Shown: in pieces, positions 1 through 8,594 of the stretch | Numbering within the stretch: position 1 is the stretch's first letter | Layout: the number at the start of each line of letters is the position of its first letter | From: Kitasatospora sp. CB01950 | GTDB lineage: Bacteria > Actinomycetota > Actinomycetes > Streptomycetales > Streptomycetaceae | Reading direction: 5' to 3' | DNA: 64,000 nucleotides | Assembly: GCF_001905465.1 (NCBI RefSeq) | Contig: NZ_LISX01000002.1 | Location: 619,425 to 683,424, forward strand | Made by a program: the position numbers and the translations under genes | The notes under the pieces: generated by a model | What the model saw: only the letters and a program-made list of their open reading frames with translations | Database searches by the model: none | Told to the model about the DNA's origin: nothing

Positions 1-298
1 TCTCCAGGGTGCCGCCGAGGGCTTCGATGCCGGGGATGGCGGCGACCAGCCGGTCGGGGTGGAGCAGCGCGCCGAGGGCCGCGTTGGGGTCCTCGGAGAC
101 TTCCCGCAGCAGTTGGCTGCGCTGCCCGTCGGGGTCGATCCCGGCGAAGTCGAGGTCTTCGACGGCCGCCTGCGCGGCGGCCCGCAGCGCCGGCCAGTCG
201 GTGATCCGGATGCCCAGCACCACGGTGGCCTCGATCTCCTGCGCGCCGGAGTCCTCTGCCGCGCCCGGCCCTTGTGGATGATCGCTTCGCTCGCCCAT
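1..298 (-). CDS. hypothetical protein, N-terminal part (cut by left edge)
   Basis: The reverse strand opens with ATG at 298 and reads without a stop to the left edge, giving about 99 residues. After a polar N-terminus of about 20 residues comes a segment reading TVVLGIRITDWPAL, then an Ala-rich helix and a Leu-rich stretch ending near EALGGTLE. Codon use is strongly G/C at third positions, as in the neighbours, and plus-strand frames here look like shadows. I do not recognise the family. It is divergent from the YbjQ-like gene, and the 145 bp between them would hold both promoters. Confidence 0.6.
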   Translation of the reverse strand, partial: MGERSDHPQGPGAAEDSGAQEIEATVVLGIRITDWPALRAAAQAAVEDLDFAGIDPDGQRSQLLREVSEDPNAALGALLHPDRLVAAIPGIEALGGTLE

Positions 299-443
299 GC
301 CTCAAGGTTGACAAACCCGGGGGTCCGGTGTCCATCTGCTCTCCGGATCCGATGCCGAAGGGCCTCGCCGGGGCGGTGCGGAATACGCTTTCCCGGCGTG
401 CCGGACCGGAGTGCGGACCGGGCGTTGACGGAAGGTGGAGCAC

Positions 444-815
444 ATGAGTGAACTGAACGATTTCGGCGGCGGCCAGGACCCGTCCGGCGGCGTGCTGGTG
501 GTCACCACCAACGATGTGCCGGGCTACAAGGTGGATCGGGTGATCGGTGAGGTATTCGGGCTGACGGTCCGTTCGCGGCACATCGGCTCGCAGATCGGCG
601 CGGGCCTGAAGTCGCTGATGGGCGGCGAGTTGAAGGGTCTCACCAAGACGCTGGTGGAGACCCGGAACCAGGCGATGGACCGGCTGGTCGAGCAGACCCG
701 GGCGCGCGGCGGCAACGCCGTGCTGATGATGCGGTTCGACGTGACGGAGGCCGCGGACGTCGGCACGGAGGTGTGCGCGTACGGCACCGCGGCGGTCATC
801 TCCCCGATCGGCTGA
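444..815 (+). CDS. YbjQ/UPF0145-family protein
   Basis: This 123-residue protein starts at ATG 444 behind GGAAGGTGG; an in-frame GTG at 435 lies inside that ribosome binding site and is less likely. The middle reads as the YbjQ fold: VTTNDVPGYKV strand, VIGEVFGLTVRSRHIG, a helix with TRNQAMDRLVEQTRARGGNAV, then a beta hairpin ending GTEVCAYGTAAVI. Members are small soluble oligomeric proteins, sometimes called heavy-metal-binding, without a firmly known role. The 14 or so residues before VLVVTT are Gly/Asp-rich and probably disordered. It is monocistronic, with a hairpin 31 bp downstream. Confidence 0.85.
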   Translation: MSELNDFGGGQDPSGGVLVVTTNDVPGYKVDRVIGEVFGLTVRSRHIGSQIGAGLKSLMGGELKGLTKTLVETRNQAMDRLVEQTRARGGNAVLMMRFDVTEAADVGTEVCAYGTAAVISPIG

Positions 816-845
816 CCTGATCAACTGACCTCGGACAACGGTCGC

Positions 846-868
846 AGACGACCACAGGCCGGTCGTCT
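846..868 (+). terminator. stem-loop downstream of the YbjQ-like gene
   Basis: An 8-bp perfect stem AGACGACC/GGTCGTCT encloses a 7-base loop 31 bp after the stop at 815. There is no U-tract, as is usual for GC-rich actinomycete terminators. Confidence 0.5.
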
Positions 869-870
869 CG

Positions 871-898
871 TCCGACAGTCGGCCGATCCGACAGTCGG
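871..898 (+). repeat. 12-bp direct repeat upstream of the ATP-grasp gene
   Basis: TCCGACAGTCGG occurs at 871-882 and again at 887-898, a 16-bp period. Each copy is itself partly palindromic (CCGACaGTCGG). The pair ends 8 bp before a TTGACA hexamer, so it could be a regulator site, but no regulator is identified. Confidence 0.45.
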
Positions 899-906
899 TA
901 AAGCGA

Positions 907-933
907 TTGACACTGCTCACGGGTGCATTAGAG
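907..933 (+). promoter_or_regulatory. candidate promoter for the ATP-grasp/flavoprotein pair
   Basis: A consensus -35 hexamer TTGACA lies at 907-912. The -10 element is poor: TTAGAG at 928-933 gives 15-bp spacing. The start codon is at 974, leaving a leader of about 35-40 bases. Confidence 0.35.
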
Positions 934-973
934 CCTCGCTGCCGGACCTTCCCGCGCACCGCCAGGAGCACCC

Positions 974-1873
974 GTGAGCACTCCGTTGAACCCCGTCACC
1001 CCGCCGCCCGGCCCGAGGGTCGCGTACGCCACCTGCCGGGGCATCGAGGACGTCGAGCTGCTCCCCGTGCTGGCCGCGTTCGCCCGGGCCGGGGTGGCCG
1101 CGGAGGCCGTGTTCTGGGACGACCCGGAGGTCGACTGGGGCGGCTACCAGCTGGTGCTGATCCGCAGCGTCTGGGACTACATCCTGTACCGGGACGCGTT
1201 CCTGGCCTGGTCCCGCCGGACGGCCGCGCTGACCCGGGTGGCCAACCCGGTGTCGGTGCTGGAGCGCAACACCGACAAGACCTACCTGCGCGACCTGGCC
1301 GGGGCCGGGGTGCCGATCGTCCCCACCGTCTGGGTCGCCCCGGGCGAGGAACTCGCCGGCGCCGACTGGCCGGAGCTGGTGGTGAAGCCGACGGTCTCCT
1401 CCGGCGCCCGCGACACCGTGCGCACCGCCGACCGCGCCGAGGCCGTCGCGCACGTCGCCGCCCTCACCGCCGCCGGCCGCACCGCGATGGTGCAGCCGTA
1501 CCTGCCGATGGTCGAGGTCGAGGGCGAGACCTCCCTGCTGTTCCTGGGCGGCGAGTTCAGCCACGCGGTGCGCCGCGGCCCGATGCTCGGCGGCGGCTTC
1601 GAGGACGCCGCCCGTGAGCCCGACGCCGACCAACTCGCCCTCGCCGAAAGGGTTCTGGCGGCCGTCCCGGAGCGCGACGAGCTGCTGTACGCCCGGGTCG
1701 ACCTGGTGCGCCTGCCGGACGGGCGGCCGGTGCTGATCGAGCTCGAACTCACCGAGCCCCGGCTGTTCCTGGACCTGCGCCCGGACGGCCCGGAGGCGCT
1801 GGCCGCCGCCGCGCTGCGCCTGCTGCCGGGCGGCGGGAACACCCGGCCGCGGGCCGTTGTTCCACGGCCGTGA
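974..1873 (+). CDS. ATP-grasp ligase, DcsG-like
   Basis: This 299-residue protein starts at GTG 974 after CAGGAG. The N-terminal part (about 1-95) is the pre-ATP-grasp fold with VLIRSVWDYILYRDAF. The ATP-grasp core follows: KTYLRDLAGAGVPIVPT, the strand ELVVKPTVSSGARDTV with the ATP-contacting Lys, VQPYL, GETSLLFLGGEFSHAVRR, and the metal-binding end YARVDLVR..VLIELELTEPRLF. This resembles the O-ureido-D-serine cyclo-ligase (DcsG) and related stand-alone amide-forming ATP-grasp enzymes; the substrate cannot be read from sequence. Its stop overlaps the start of the next gene (GTGA), so the two products are probably made together. Confidence 0.8.
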   Translation: MSTPLNPVTPPPGPRVAYATCRGIEDVELLPVLAAFARAGVAAEAVFWDDPEVDWGGYQLVLIRSVWDYILYRDAFLAWSRRTAALTRVANPVSVLERNTDKTYLRDLAGAGVPIVPTVWVAPGEELAGADWPELVVKPTVSSGARDTVRTADRAEAVAHVAALTAAGRTAMVQPYLPMVEVEGETSLLFLGGEFSHAVRRGPMLGGGFEDAAREPDADQLALAERVLAAVPERDELLYARVDLVRLPDGRPVLIELELTEPRLFLDLRPDGPEALAAAALRLLPGGGNTRPRAVVPRP

Positions 1874-3003
1874 CCATTGACCGTGCAACGATCGCTCCCG
1901 AGGGGCCGGCCCGCGAGGATCCGACCCCCGAGGGGCCGGCCCGCGAGGTGGACGCGCTGGTGATCGGCGCGGGCCAGGCCGGCCTGTCCGCCGCCTACCA
2001 CCTGCGCCGCCGCGGCTTCGCCCCGTACACCGGCTTCGTGGTACTGGACGCGGACGACGCCCCCGGCGGCGCCTGGGCGCACCGTTCCCCGTCGCTGACG
2101 ATGGCCACCGTGCACGGCTTCCACGACCTGCCCGACTTCGACCTGCCCGCCACCGACCCGGCCACCGAGGCCCGGGTCGCCGTGCCGGGCTACTTCGCCG
2201 CGTACGAGGCCCGGCACGCCCTGCCGGTGGTGCGGCCGGTGAAGGTCCTCGCGGTGCGCGACCGGCCGGACGGGCGGCTGCTGGTCGAGACCGATTCCGG
2301 CAGCTGGATCACCCGGGCGCTGCTGAACGCCACCGGCACCTGGACGCGGCCGTTCCTGCCGCGCTACCCGGGCCGCTTCGCGGGCCGCCAGCTGCACTAC
2401 GCGGACTACCGGGGCCCGGCGGAGTTCGCGGGCCTGCGCGTGCTGGTGGTCGGCGGCGGCGCGTCGGCGATCCAGGTGCTGTCGGAGGTCGGCGCGGTCG
2501 CCGGGACGGTGTGGGTGACGCGGACCGAACCGGTGGTCCACCAGGGGCCGTTCACCCCCGAGTACGGCCGCGAGGTGGTGGCCAGGGTGGCGGAGCGGGT
2601 CGAGGCGGGCCTGCCGGTGCGCAGCGTGGTCTCGGTGACGGGCCTGGGCCCGAGCGTCGCCTACCGCCGGGCCGAGGAGCTCGGCGTGCTGAACCGCCGG
2701 CCGATGTTCGACCGCCTCACCGAGCACGGAGTCGCCTGGGGCGACCGGGAGTTGCCGGTGGACGCGATCATCTGGGCGACGGGTTTCCGCGCCGAGCTCA
2801 CCCACCTCGCGCCGCTGGCGCTGCGCGGCCCGGGCGGCGGCATCCGGATGTCGGGCACGCACGTCGCCGACGACCCGCGCGTCCACCTGCTGGGCTACGG
2901 CCCGTCGGCGTCCACGGTGGGCGCCAACCGGGCCGGTCGCGCAGCGGTCAACGAGATCGTCCACCTGCTGCGCGACAGCGAGCCCGCACCGGCCCTCGTG
3001 TAG
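1870..3003 (+). CDS. FAD/NAD(P)-dependent oxidoreductase (flavin monooxygenase-like)
   Basis: This 377-residue flavoprotein begins at GTG 1870, overlapping the ligase stop as GTGA. The FAD Rossmann motif VIGAGQAGLSAAYHL is near residue 32, GGAWAHR follows, and a second dinucleotide motif VVGGGASAI at about 194-202 should bind NAD(P)H. The ATGF motif (IIWATGFR) near residue 298 is typical of group B flavoprotein monooxygenases and their ArsO/CzcO-like relatives. Residues 10-27 hold a 30-bp DNA direct repeat giving EGPARE twice, probably a recent tandem duplication in a disordered tail. Coupling to an ATP-grasp ligase suggests a two-enzyme small-molecule tailoring step; the substrate is unknown. 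Confidence 0.82.
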   Translation: MTIDRATIAPEGPAREDPTPEGPAREVDALVIGAGQAGLSAAYHLRRRGFAPYTGFVVLDADDAPGGAWAHRSPSLTMATVHGFHDLPDFDLPATDPATEARVAVPGYFAAYEARHALPVVRPVKVLAVRDRPDGRLLVETDSGSWITRALLNATGTWTRPFLPRYPGRFAGRQLHYADYRGPAEFAGLRVLVVGGGASAIQVLSEVGAVAGTVWVTRTEPVVHQGPFTPEYGREVVARVAERVEAGLPVRSVVSVTGLGPSVAYRRAEELGVLNRRPMFDRLTEHGVAWGDRELPVDAIIWATGFRAELTHLAPLALRGPGGGIRMSGTHVADDPRVHLLGYGPSASTVGANRAGRAAVNEIVHLLRDSEPAPALV

Positions 3004-3035
3004 GGCCTGTCCGGCCGATCTTTCCGGACCGGCCC
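3003..3035. terminator. bidirectional terminator between convergent genes
   Basis: GGGCCTGTCCGG at 3003-3014 pairs with CCGGACCGGCCC at 3024-3035 with one internal mismatch. It lies between the plus-strand oxidoreductase stop and the paaE stop at 3045. Confidence 0.6.
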
Positions 3036-3044
3036 TGGCGCGGG

Positions 3045-4112
3045 TCAGCGGTCGTAGTCCACGGTGACCTGGTCGGAGACCGGCCGGGCCTGGCAGGTCA
3101 GTACGTAGCCGGCGGCGAGTTCGGACTCCTCCAGCGCGAAGTTGCGGCGCATCTCGACCTTGCCCTCGCACAGCAGCGCCCGGCAGGTGCCGCAGACGCC
3201 GCCCTTGCACGCGAACGGCAGGTCGGGGCGGGCGCGTTGGGCGCCGTCCAGGATGGAGCGGTCGCGCGGCAGGGCGAGCGTGCTGGAGCGCCCGTCGAGC
3301 ACCAGCGTGACCTCGCTGGCCGCGGCGTCGGGGACGGGTTCCAGGTGCCGTTCCTCGGCCTGCTCGTCCTCGGCGTGGAACAGCTCCTGGTGCACCCGCC
3401 CGGCGGGGACGCCGAGTTCGGCGAGCAGGTCCTTCGTGCCGGCCACCATGCCCAGCGGCCCGCACAGCCACCAGTGGTCGACCGCGGGGACGTCCACCAG
3501 GGCCTCCAGCAGCGCCTTGACCCGGTCGGGGTCGAGGCGGCCGGTGAGAAGTTCGGCGTCCCGGCTCTCCCGGGACAGCACGTGGACCAGCTGGAAGCGG
3601 CCCAGGTGGAGGTCCTTCAGGTCGGCCAGCTCGTCGGCGAACATCACGGTGTCGCTGCGCCGGTTGCCGTACAGCAGGGTGACCCGCGAGTCGGGGTGGC
3701 CGGCCAGCACGGAGGCGGCGATGGACAGCATCGGGGTGATCCCGGAGCCCGCCGCGATCAGCACGTGCTCGCCGGGCTCGGCCGGGTCGGCGGTGAACAT
3801 CCCGCTGGGGGGCAGGACTTCGACCGTCTCGCCGACCGCGGCCTGGTCGACCAGCCAGTGCGAGAACAGCCCGCCGGGCACCTCGCGGACGGCGATCCGC
3901 AGCGGCCCGCCGACCGGCGAGCACAGCGAGTACGAGCGGCGTTCGTCCACCCCGTCGACGATCCGGCGCAGCGTCAGCGTCTGCCCGGGCTTGAACGTGA
4001 ACTCCTCGGCCAGCGCGGGCGGGACCTCGAAGGTCACCGCGACGGCGTCCTCGCAGAGCCGTTCCAGGTTGCCGATCGGCAGCGGGTGGAACTGCGGGCG
4101 GCGGGCGGCCAT
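3045..4112 (-). CDS. paaE: phenylacetyl-CoA epoxidase reductase subunit PaaE
   Basis: PaaE passes electrons from NAD(P)H through FAD and a 2Fe-2S cluster to the PaaA di-iron centre. This 355-residue protein has the expected order: FAD-binding barrel with RRSYSLCSP, the NAD(P) lobe with IAAGSGITPMLSI and WWLCGPLGMV, then a plant-type ferredoxin domain with CKGGVCGTCRALLCEG and a final Cys in VLTCQARP. ATG 4112 overlaps the paaD stop by one base (TGATG). It is the last gene of paaABCDE and faces the oxidoreductase gene across a terminator. Confidence 0.95.
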   Translation of the reverse strand: MAARRPQFHPLPIGNLERLCEDAVAVTFEVPPALAEEFTFKPGQTLTLRRIVDGVDERRSYSLCSPVGGPLRIAVREVPGGLFSHWLVDQAAVGETVEVLPPSGMFTADPAEPGEHVLIAAGSGITPMLSIAASVLAGHPDSRVTLLYGNRRSDTVMFADELADLKDLHLGRFQLVHVLSRESRDAELLTGRLDPDRVKALLEALVDVPAVDHWWLCGPLGMVAGTKDLLAELGVPAGRVHQELFHAEDEQAEERHLEPVPDAAASEVTLVLDGRSSTLALPRDRSILDGAQRARPDLPFACKGGVCGTCRALLCEGKVEMRRNFALEESELAAGYVLTCQARPVSDQVTVDYDR

Positions 4113-4594
4113 CAGATCTCCTTGATCCGGTCGAAGGGTTCGCGGCAACTGCGGCACCGCCACAGCGACTTGCAGGCGGTGGAGCCGAACCGGGACAGCT
4201 CCTCGGTGTCGGTGGAGCCGCACTGCGGGCAGTGCACGGCCAGCCGGGTCGGGCCGAGTGTCAGCAGCCCACCGGGAACCGGCGGGGCGATGCCGGCCTC
4301 GGCGAGCTTGCGGCGGCCCTCGGCGCTGATCCGGTCGCTCGACCACGGCGGGTCGATCCGCAGCCGCACCTCGACGTGCTCGAATCCGGCCGCGCGCAGC
4401 CGCCGGGCGACGTCGCCGGCCATTTCGGCGACCGCCGGGCAGCCGGAGTAGGTGGGGGTGATCCAGGCGGTGACCGTCCCGTCGTGCTCCTCGACGTCGG
4501 CGAGGATGCCCAGGTCGGCCAGGGTGAGCATGGGCAGTTCGGGGTCGGGCACGGCGGCGGCGACCTCCCTGGCCCGTTCGACGGTGGTCACCAT
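4112..4594 (-). CDS. paaD: phenylacetyl-CoA epoxidase maturation protein PaaD
   Basis: PaaD is a MIP18-type (DUF59) protein needed for assembly of the PaaABCE epoxidase, thought to act in Fe-S or di-iron delivery. The 160 residues contain PDPELPMLTLADLGI, the ITPTYSGCPA Cys motif of the DUF59 domain, WSSDRIS, and a C-terminal zinc-ribbon-like CPQC..(about 20)..C..CRSC. ATG 4594 lies within the last codons of paaC (7-bp overlap ATGGTGA), indicating translational coupling. Confidence 0.93.
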   Translation of the reverse strand: MVTTVERAREVAAAVPDPELPMLTLADLGILADVEEHDGTVTAWITPTYSGCPAVAEMAGDVARRLRAAGFEHVEVRLRIDPPWSSDRISAEGRRKLAEAGIAPPVPGGLLTLGPTRLAVHCPQCGSTDTEELSRFGSTACKSLWRCRSCREPFDRIKEI

Positions 4595-5469
4595 GTCGCC
4601 CCCGGGTGCGCCCTGGCGACCACCTGGAGCTCCGCCAGCAGCGGGCCGAGCTCCTCGGTGTGCACGCCGTGCCGCCCGGCCCGCCCGTTGACGTACGCCC
4701 GCGGCGCGGCCTCGGGCACGCTCAGCGTGGCGACGCCCAACACCCCTGCGAGACGGTCCAGTACGGGTTCGCGCAGCTGCAACGGGTCGACGCCGAGCCG
4801 CAGTTCGACCTCGTGCGGGGTGAACAGCTCGTCCAGCCACGGCCACAGCGCGTCCAGCGCGTCCTGCATCCGCCGCCGCGAGTGCTCCGTGCCGTCGCCG
4901 AGCCGCAGCACCCAGGACTGCGCGTACTCCCGGTGGTACGCCAACTCCTTGACGCCGAGCGCCGCGACGGCGGCCAGCACCGGGTCGGCGTGGTCGGCGA
5001 GCCGGCGGTACAGCTCCTCGCGGGCGGTGGCGAACATCAGCAGCCGGGCCACGCACTGGGCGAAGTCGCCGTTCTCCAGCTCCACCAGCCGCACGTTGCG
5101 GTAGTCGAACTCGTCGCGCCAGTAGGCGAGTTCGTCCTCGTTTCGGCCGGTGCCGTCGAGCTGCCCGGCCCGGGTGAGCAGTCGGCGGGCCTGTCCGAGC
5201 AGGTCGAGGCCGAGGTTGGCGAGCGCGACCTCTTCCTCCAACTCCGGTGCGCGGGTGACCCATTGGATCAGCCGCTGGGACAGCACCAGTGCGTCGTCGC
5301 CCAGCATCAGGCAGTACGCCGCGAGGTCCGCCGGGTCGATGCCCGACGGCGGCGCGGCGTCCACGCCCAGCAGCGGATCGGCGAACCCCGTGCCGTAGGC
5401 CCAGCGGGCCTCGCCGTCCGGCTCACCCGCGGCGTCGGACAGTGAGAGGTACACGTGGTCGTCGGTCAT
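4588..5469 (-). CDS. paaC: phenylacetyl-CoA epoxidase structural subunit PaaC
   Basis: PaaC is the non-catalytic ferritin-like partner of PaaA. This 293-residue protein shows LMLGDDALVLSQRLIQWVTRAPELEEEVALANLGLDLLGQARRLL, then RNEDELAYWRDEFDYRNVRLVELENGDFAQ and KELAYHREYAQSWVLRLGDGTEHS, all characteristic of PaaC. ATG 5469 follows a short 32-bp gap after paaB. The tail RAYVNGRAGRHGVHTEELGPLL is the usual C-terminus with the helix that packs on PaaA. Confidence 0.95.
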   Translation of the reverse strand: MTDDHVYLSLSDAAGEPDGEARWAYGTGFADPLLGVDAAPPSGIDPADLAAYCLMLGDDALVLSQRLIQWVTRAPELEEEVALANLGLDLLGQARRLLTRAGQLDGTGRNEDELAYWRDEFDYRNVRLVELENGDFAQCVARLLMFATAREELYRRLADHADPVLAAVAALGVKELAYHREYAQSWVLRLGDGTEHSRRRMQDALDALWPWLDELFTPHEVELRLGVDPLQLREPVLDRLAGVLGVATLSVPEAAPRAYVNGRAGRHGVHTEELGPLLAELQVVARAHPGATW

Positions 5470-5501
5470 GTCGCCTTCCCTGCTTGATCACTGACGGTGC
5501 G

Positions 5502-5795
5502 TCAGATGTGCGGAACGTCCTCGGGGATCGGGTAGAACGTGGGGTGCCGGTACACCTTGTCGCCGCTCGGCGCGAAGAACGGGTCCTGCTCGTCCGGGCT
5601 GGACGCGGTGATCGCGTCCGAGCGGACCACCCACAGGCTCACCCCCTCGTTGCGCCGGGTGTACAGGTCCCGTGCCGCCAGCAGCGCCATCCGGTCGTCC
5701 GCCGCGTGCAGCGATCCCACGTGCACGTGGTTCAGACCCCGTCGCGGCCGCACGAACACCTCGTACAGCGGCCAGGACGCCCGTTCCCCGCTCAT
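5502..5795 (-). CDS. paaB: phenylacetyl-CoA epoxidase subunit PaaB
   Basis: This 97-residue protein has the PaaB pattern: [45 protein letters not shown], and a C-terminal [19 protein letters not shown]. PaaB bridges PaaAC heterodimers in the complex. ATG 5795 overlaps the paaA stop as ATGA, so expression follows PaaA directly. Confidence 0.95.
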   Translation of the reverse strand: MSGERASWPLYEVFVRPRRGLNHVHVGSLHAADDRMALLAARDLYTRRNEGVSLWVVRSDAITASSPDEQDPFFAPSGDKVYRHPTFYPIPEDVPHI

Positions 5796-6739
5796 TCCGC
5801 ACTCCCCTTCCGCGCCGCGTGCTTGGCCGCGTACGCCGACGCCGCCTCGCGCACCCAGGCGCCGTCCTCGTGGGCGGTGCGCCGCCGGTCGATCCGCTGC
5901 GCGTTGCACGGCCCCTGGCCCTTGATCACCTGCATCAGCTCCGACCAGTCCGGCTCGCCGAAGTCCCAGCTGCCGCGTTCCTCGTTCCAGGCGAGCGCCG
6001 GGTCGGGCAGTGTCACCCCGAGGTGCTCGGCCTGCGGAACGGTCATGTCGACGAAGCGCTGCCGCAGGTCGTCGTTGCTGTGCCGCTTGATCCGCCACGC
6101 CATCGACCGCTCGCTGTTCGGCGACGCCCCGTCCGGCGGGCCGAACATCATCAGCGACGGCCACCACCAGCGGTCCACCGCGTCCTGCACCATCCGGCGC
6201 TGAGCCTCGGTGCCGGCCATCAGCGTCATCAGCAGCTCGTAGCCCTGCCGCTGGTGGAAGGACTCCTCCTTGCAGATCCGCACCATCGCCCGCGCGTACG
6301 GCCCGTAGCTGCACCGGCAGAGCGGCACCTGGTTGCAGATCGCCGCGCCGTCCACCAGCCAGCCGATCACGCCGACGTCGGCGAACGTCAGCGTCGGGTA
6401 GTTGAAGATCGACGAGTACTTCTGCCGCCCGTCGATCAGCTTCTCGGTCAGCTCGGCCCGGTCCACCCCGAGCGTCTCCGCCGCCGCGTACAGGTACAGC
6501 CCGTGCCCGGCCTCGTCCTGTGCCTTCGCCAGCAGGATCGCCTTGCGCCGCAGCGACGGCGCCCGGGTCAGCCAGTTGCCCTCCGGCTGCATCCCGATGA
6601 TCTCCGAGTGGGCATGCTGCGCGATCTGCCGCACCAGCGTCGCCCGGTACGCCTCCGGCATCCAGTCCCGGGGCTCCACCCGCTGCTCGTTGGCGATCAC
6701 CGCCTCGAACCGCGACTGTGCTTCCGCGGTAGCCTCCAC
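5792..6739 (-). CDS. paaA: phenylacetyl-CoA epoxidase catalytic subunit PaaA
   Basis: PaaA is the di-iron ferritin-like subunit that epoxidises the ring of phenylacetyl-CoA. I place the start at GTG 6739, seven bases after GGGAGG; this gives 315 residues beginning next to the conserved [25 protein letters not shown] block. Di-iron ligands sit in [16 protein letters not shown] and [10 protein letters not shown]. In-frame starts further upstream (GTG 6793, ATG 6775) would translate through the operator at 6753-6771 and are unlikely. First gene of paaABCDE; no paaR, paaK or ring-opening gene is in the window. Confidence 0.95.
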   Translation of the reverse strand: MEATAEAQSRFEAVIANEQRVEPRDWMPEAYRATLVRQIAQHAHSEIIGMQPEGNWLTRAPSLRRKAILLAKAQDEAGHGLYLYAAAETLGVDRAELTEKLIDGRQKYSSIFNYPTLTFADVGVIGWLVDGAAICNQVPLCRCSYGPYARAMVRICKEESFHQRQGYELLMTLMAGTEAQRRMVQDAVDRWWWPSLMMFGPPDGASPNSERSMAWRIKRHSNDDLRQRFVDMTVPQAEHLGVTLPDPALAWNEERGSWDFGEPDWSELMQVIKGQGPCNAQRIDRRRTAHEDGAWVREAASAYAAKHAARKGSAE

Positions 6740-6752
6740 CACCCACCTCCCG

Positions 6753-6771
6753 ACTGACCGTTCGGTCGGTT
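6753..6771. promoter_or_regulatory. PaaR-like (TetR family) operator upstream of paaA
   Basis: The sequence ACTGACCGTTCGGTCGGTT has the core ACCGttCGgtCGGT and lies 14 bp before the paaA start. As I remember it, the Corynebacterium PaaR consensus is ACT-N-ACCG-NN-CG-NN-CGGT-N-AGT; this site matches all fixed positions except the last three. It would let phenylacetyl-CoA relieve repression. The regulator gene is not in the window. Confidence 0.75.
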
Positions 6772-6809
6772 CCATTCTGTACACAGGGCGCACCCCGTGA
6801 CAAGCACGG

Positions 6810-8594
6810 TCACGAAACCGGCGGCGCGGGCAGCCGCACGGTGAACACCGATCCCTCCCCCACCGTGCTGGCCACCCGGACCTCGCCCCCGTGCAGCTCC
6901 ACGATCTTGCGCACGATCGCGAGCCCGAGCCCGCTCCCCCCGCTGCGCCGACTGCGTGACCTCTCCGCCCGCCAGAACCGTTCGAACACCAGCGGCAGGT
7001 CCTCCGCCGCGATCCCGCTGCCCGTGTCCGCGACCTCGATCAGCACCGCGTCCGTCCCGCGCCGTGCCCGCAGCACCACGCTGCCGCCCGCCGGCGTGTA
7101 CCGGACGGCGTTGGACACCAGGTTCCCCAGCGCCTGCCGCAGCCGCACCGGATCCGCGAACACCTCCGGCGCCTCCGCCTCGACGGTCAGCGCCACCTCG
7201 CCCGCCCGGGCCCCGTGCGCGCTCGCGACCTGCCCCAACATCTCGTCCACGTCCACGAGTTCGCGGTACAGCACGAGCTCCCCCGCATCGGCCGCCGCCA
7301 GGTCCCGCAGGTCGTCGATCAGGTGCTGCAGCAGCATCGCCTCCTCCAGCAGCGAACCCGTCAACGCCCGGTCCGCGGTCGCCACCCCGTCCTCCACGGC
7401 CTCCAGCCACCCGCGGATGTTGCTGAGCGGGGTGCGCAGCTTGTGCGCGATGTCGCCGACCATCGCCTTGCGCAGCTCCTCCAGCTGCCCCCGCCGCTCC
7501 GCCATCGCGTTGAACGCGGCCGCGAGCCCGGAGATCTCGTTCCGCCCGGTCACCCGCACCCGCGCCGTGAGGTCCCCGTCGGCCATCCGCCGGGCCGCGT
7601 GGGTGAGCGCGTGCAGCGGCTTGGACAGCCGGAGCCCGACCGCCACGGTGACGGCCACCGTCACCGCCAGCACCAGCGCCGACACCTCGGTGACCCGCCC
7701 GGGGTGGGCGGCTGTCAGCACGGGCGGCCCGCCGGAGGAGGCGGCGGTCGGCGTGCCGACGAACAGCAGCACGGGCGGCGCCACGTACTGGACGAGCTGC
7801 TGCCGCCGGGCGTTGGTGACGCACGCGGACGTCGCCCGGTCCTGCCCGGAGTCGTCGGGCGCCCCGTCCGGCCCGAGCGACAGCGTGACGGGCCGGAGCT
7901 GCCGGCGTGCCAGGCAGGCGTTGGCGAGGTCGGTGAGGTCGGCCAGGGCGGCCGCCTCGGTGCGGGTGGGGGCGCTCACCACCAGGGGGGTCGTGCAGCG
8001 CCTGCCGAGGGTCCGGCCGTCGGCGGTGCGCAGCTGCGGCCGCCCGGCGAGGTCGTCCACGACGGTCGCCTCGACGCCGAGCAGCGAGCGCACGCAGCCG
8101 GCCTGCTGCTCCAGCTCGTTCCGCAGCGCCTCGTGCTCCTCCGCCGTCAGCCGGAACGGCCCCACCGCCCGGACGTCGATCCGGTCGGCGGGCGCGTCGG
8201 GCAGCATCGCGAGGTCGACGGAGAGCGGGTCGACGATGGCCGTCGGCGTCCGGTCCGCCGCGAGGCCCTGGACGGGCGGCCCGGCAGCCGCCGAGTCGAC
8301 GACCGGTTCGAAGCGCGGCGTGGCGAGGACGATGCGCTGCCCGGTGGCGGCCGCGAGCTGCCGCACGGTGTCCTGCGCGCCGCTCCAGTCGGGGTGGGTG
8401 GCGGCGTAGCCGAGCAGCTGCCGGTAGATCCGGGTGTGGTCCGCGACGGCCTGGGTCTGTTCCTGCTGGATCGCGCCGGTGGTGGTGCGGGCGGCCAGCC
8501 AGGCCGTCGCGGCGATGGAGCAGAGCGACACCAGCGCGGAGAGGGCGAGCAGCCGGGCAGTCAGGCTGCGGCGCAGCGGGGTGTCACGGCGCAA
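6810..8594 (-). CDS. two-component sensor histidine kinase with atypical H-box (HKLRTP)
   Basis: A 594-residue kinase: TM1 about 13-34, an extracytoplasmic sensor of about 265 residues with four Cys (167, 200, 227, 258), TM2 about 302-322, HAMP about 323-375, then HisKA and HATPase_c with N box NAVRY, G1 DTGSGI and G2 [10 protein letters not shown]. The H-box reads [10 protein letters not shown]: His384 is followed by Lys instead of the usual Glu. The start appears to be TTG 8594 after GAGGTG, overlapping the regulator by 11 bp; later starts would cut TM1. Divergent from two secreted peptidases, which it may control (inference). Confidence 0.88.
   Translation of the reverse strand: MRRDTPLRRSLTARLLALSALVSLCSIAATAWLAARTTTGAIQQEQTQAVADHTRIYRQLLGYAATHPDWSGAQDTVRQLAAATGQRIVLATPRFEPVVDSAAAGPPVQGLAADRTPTAIVDPLSVDLAMLPDAPADRIDVRAVGPFRLTAEEHEALRNELEQQAGCVRSLLGVEATVVDDLAGRPQLRTADGRTLGRRCTTPLVVSAPTRTEAAALADLTDLANACLARRQLRPVTLSLGPDGAPDDSGQDRATSACVTNARRQQLVQYVAPPVLLFVGTPTAASSGGPPVLTAAHPGRVTEVSALVLAVTVAVTVAVGLRLSKPLHALTHAARRMADGDLTARVRVTGRNEISGLAAAFNAMAERRGQLEELRKAMVGDIAHKLRTPLSNIRGWLEAVEDGVATADRALTGSLLEEAMLLQHLIDDLRDLAAADAGELVLYRELVDVDEMLGQVASAHGARAGEVALTVEAEAPEVFADPVRLRQALGNLVSNAVRYTPAGGSVVLRARRGTDAVLIEVADTGSGIAAEDLPLVFERFWRAERSRSRRSGGSGLGLAIVRKIVELHGGEVRVASTVGEGSVFTVRLPAPPVS

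Noticed and set aside
308..337. TTGACA at 308-313 as promoter of the YbjQ-like gene
   Set aside because: No acceptable -10 element 15-19 bases downstream; the hexamer alone is not enough.
435..443. GTG 435 as the YbjQ-like start
   Set aside because: It falls inside the GGAAGGTGG ribosome site that serves ATG 444.
1282..3924. 880-codon minus-strand frame across the ATP-grasp, oxidoreductase and paaE region
   Set aside because: It crosses genes on both strands and ends in Arg-rich sequence; the plus-strand genes have clear domains.
6775..6793. Upstream starts for paaA (GTG 6793, ATG 6775)
   Set aside because: They would place the TetR-type operator inside the coding region and add residues outside the conserved PaaA N-terminus.
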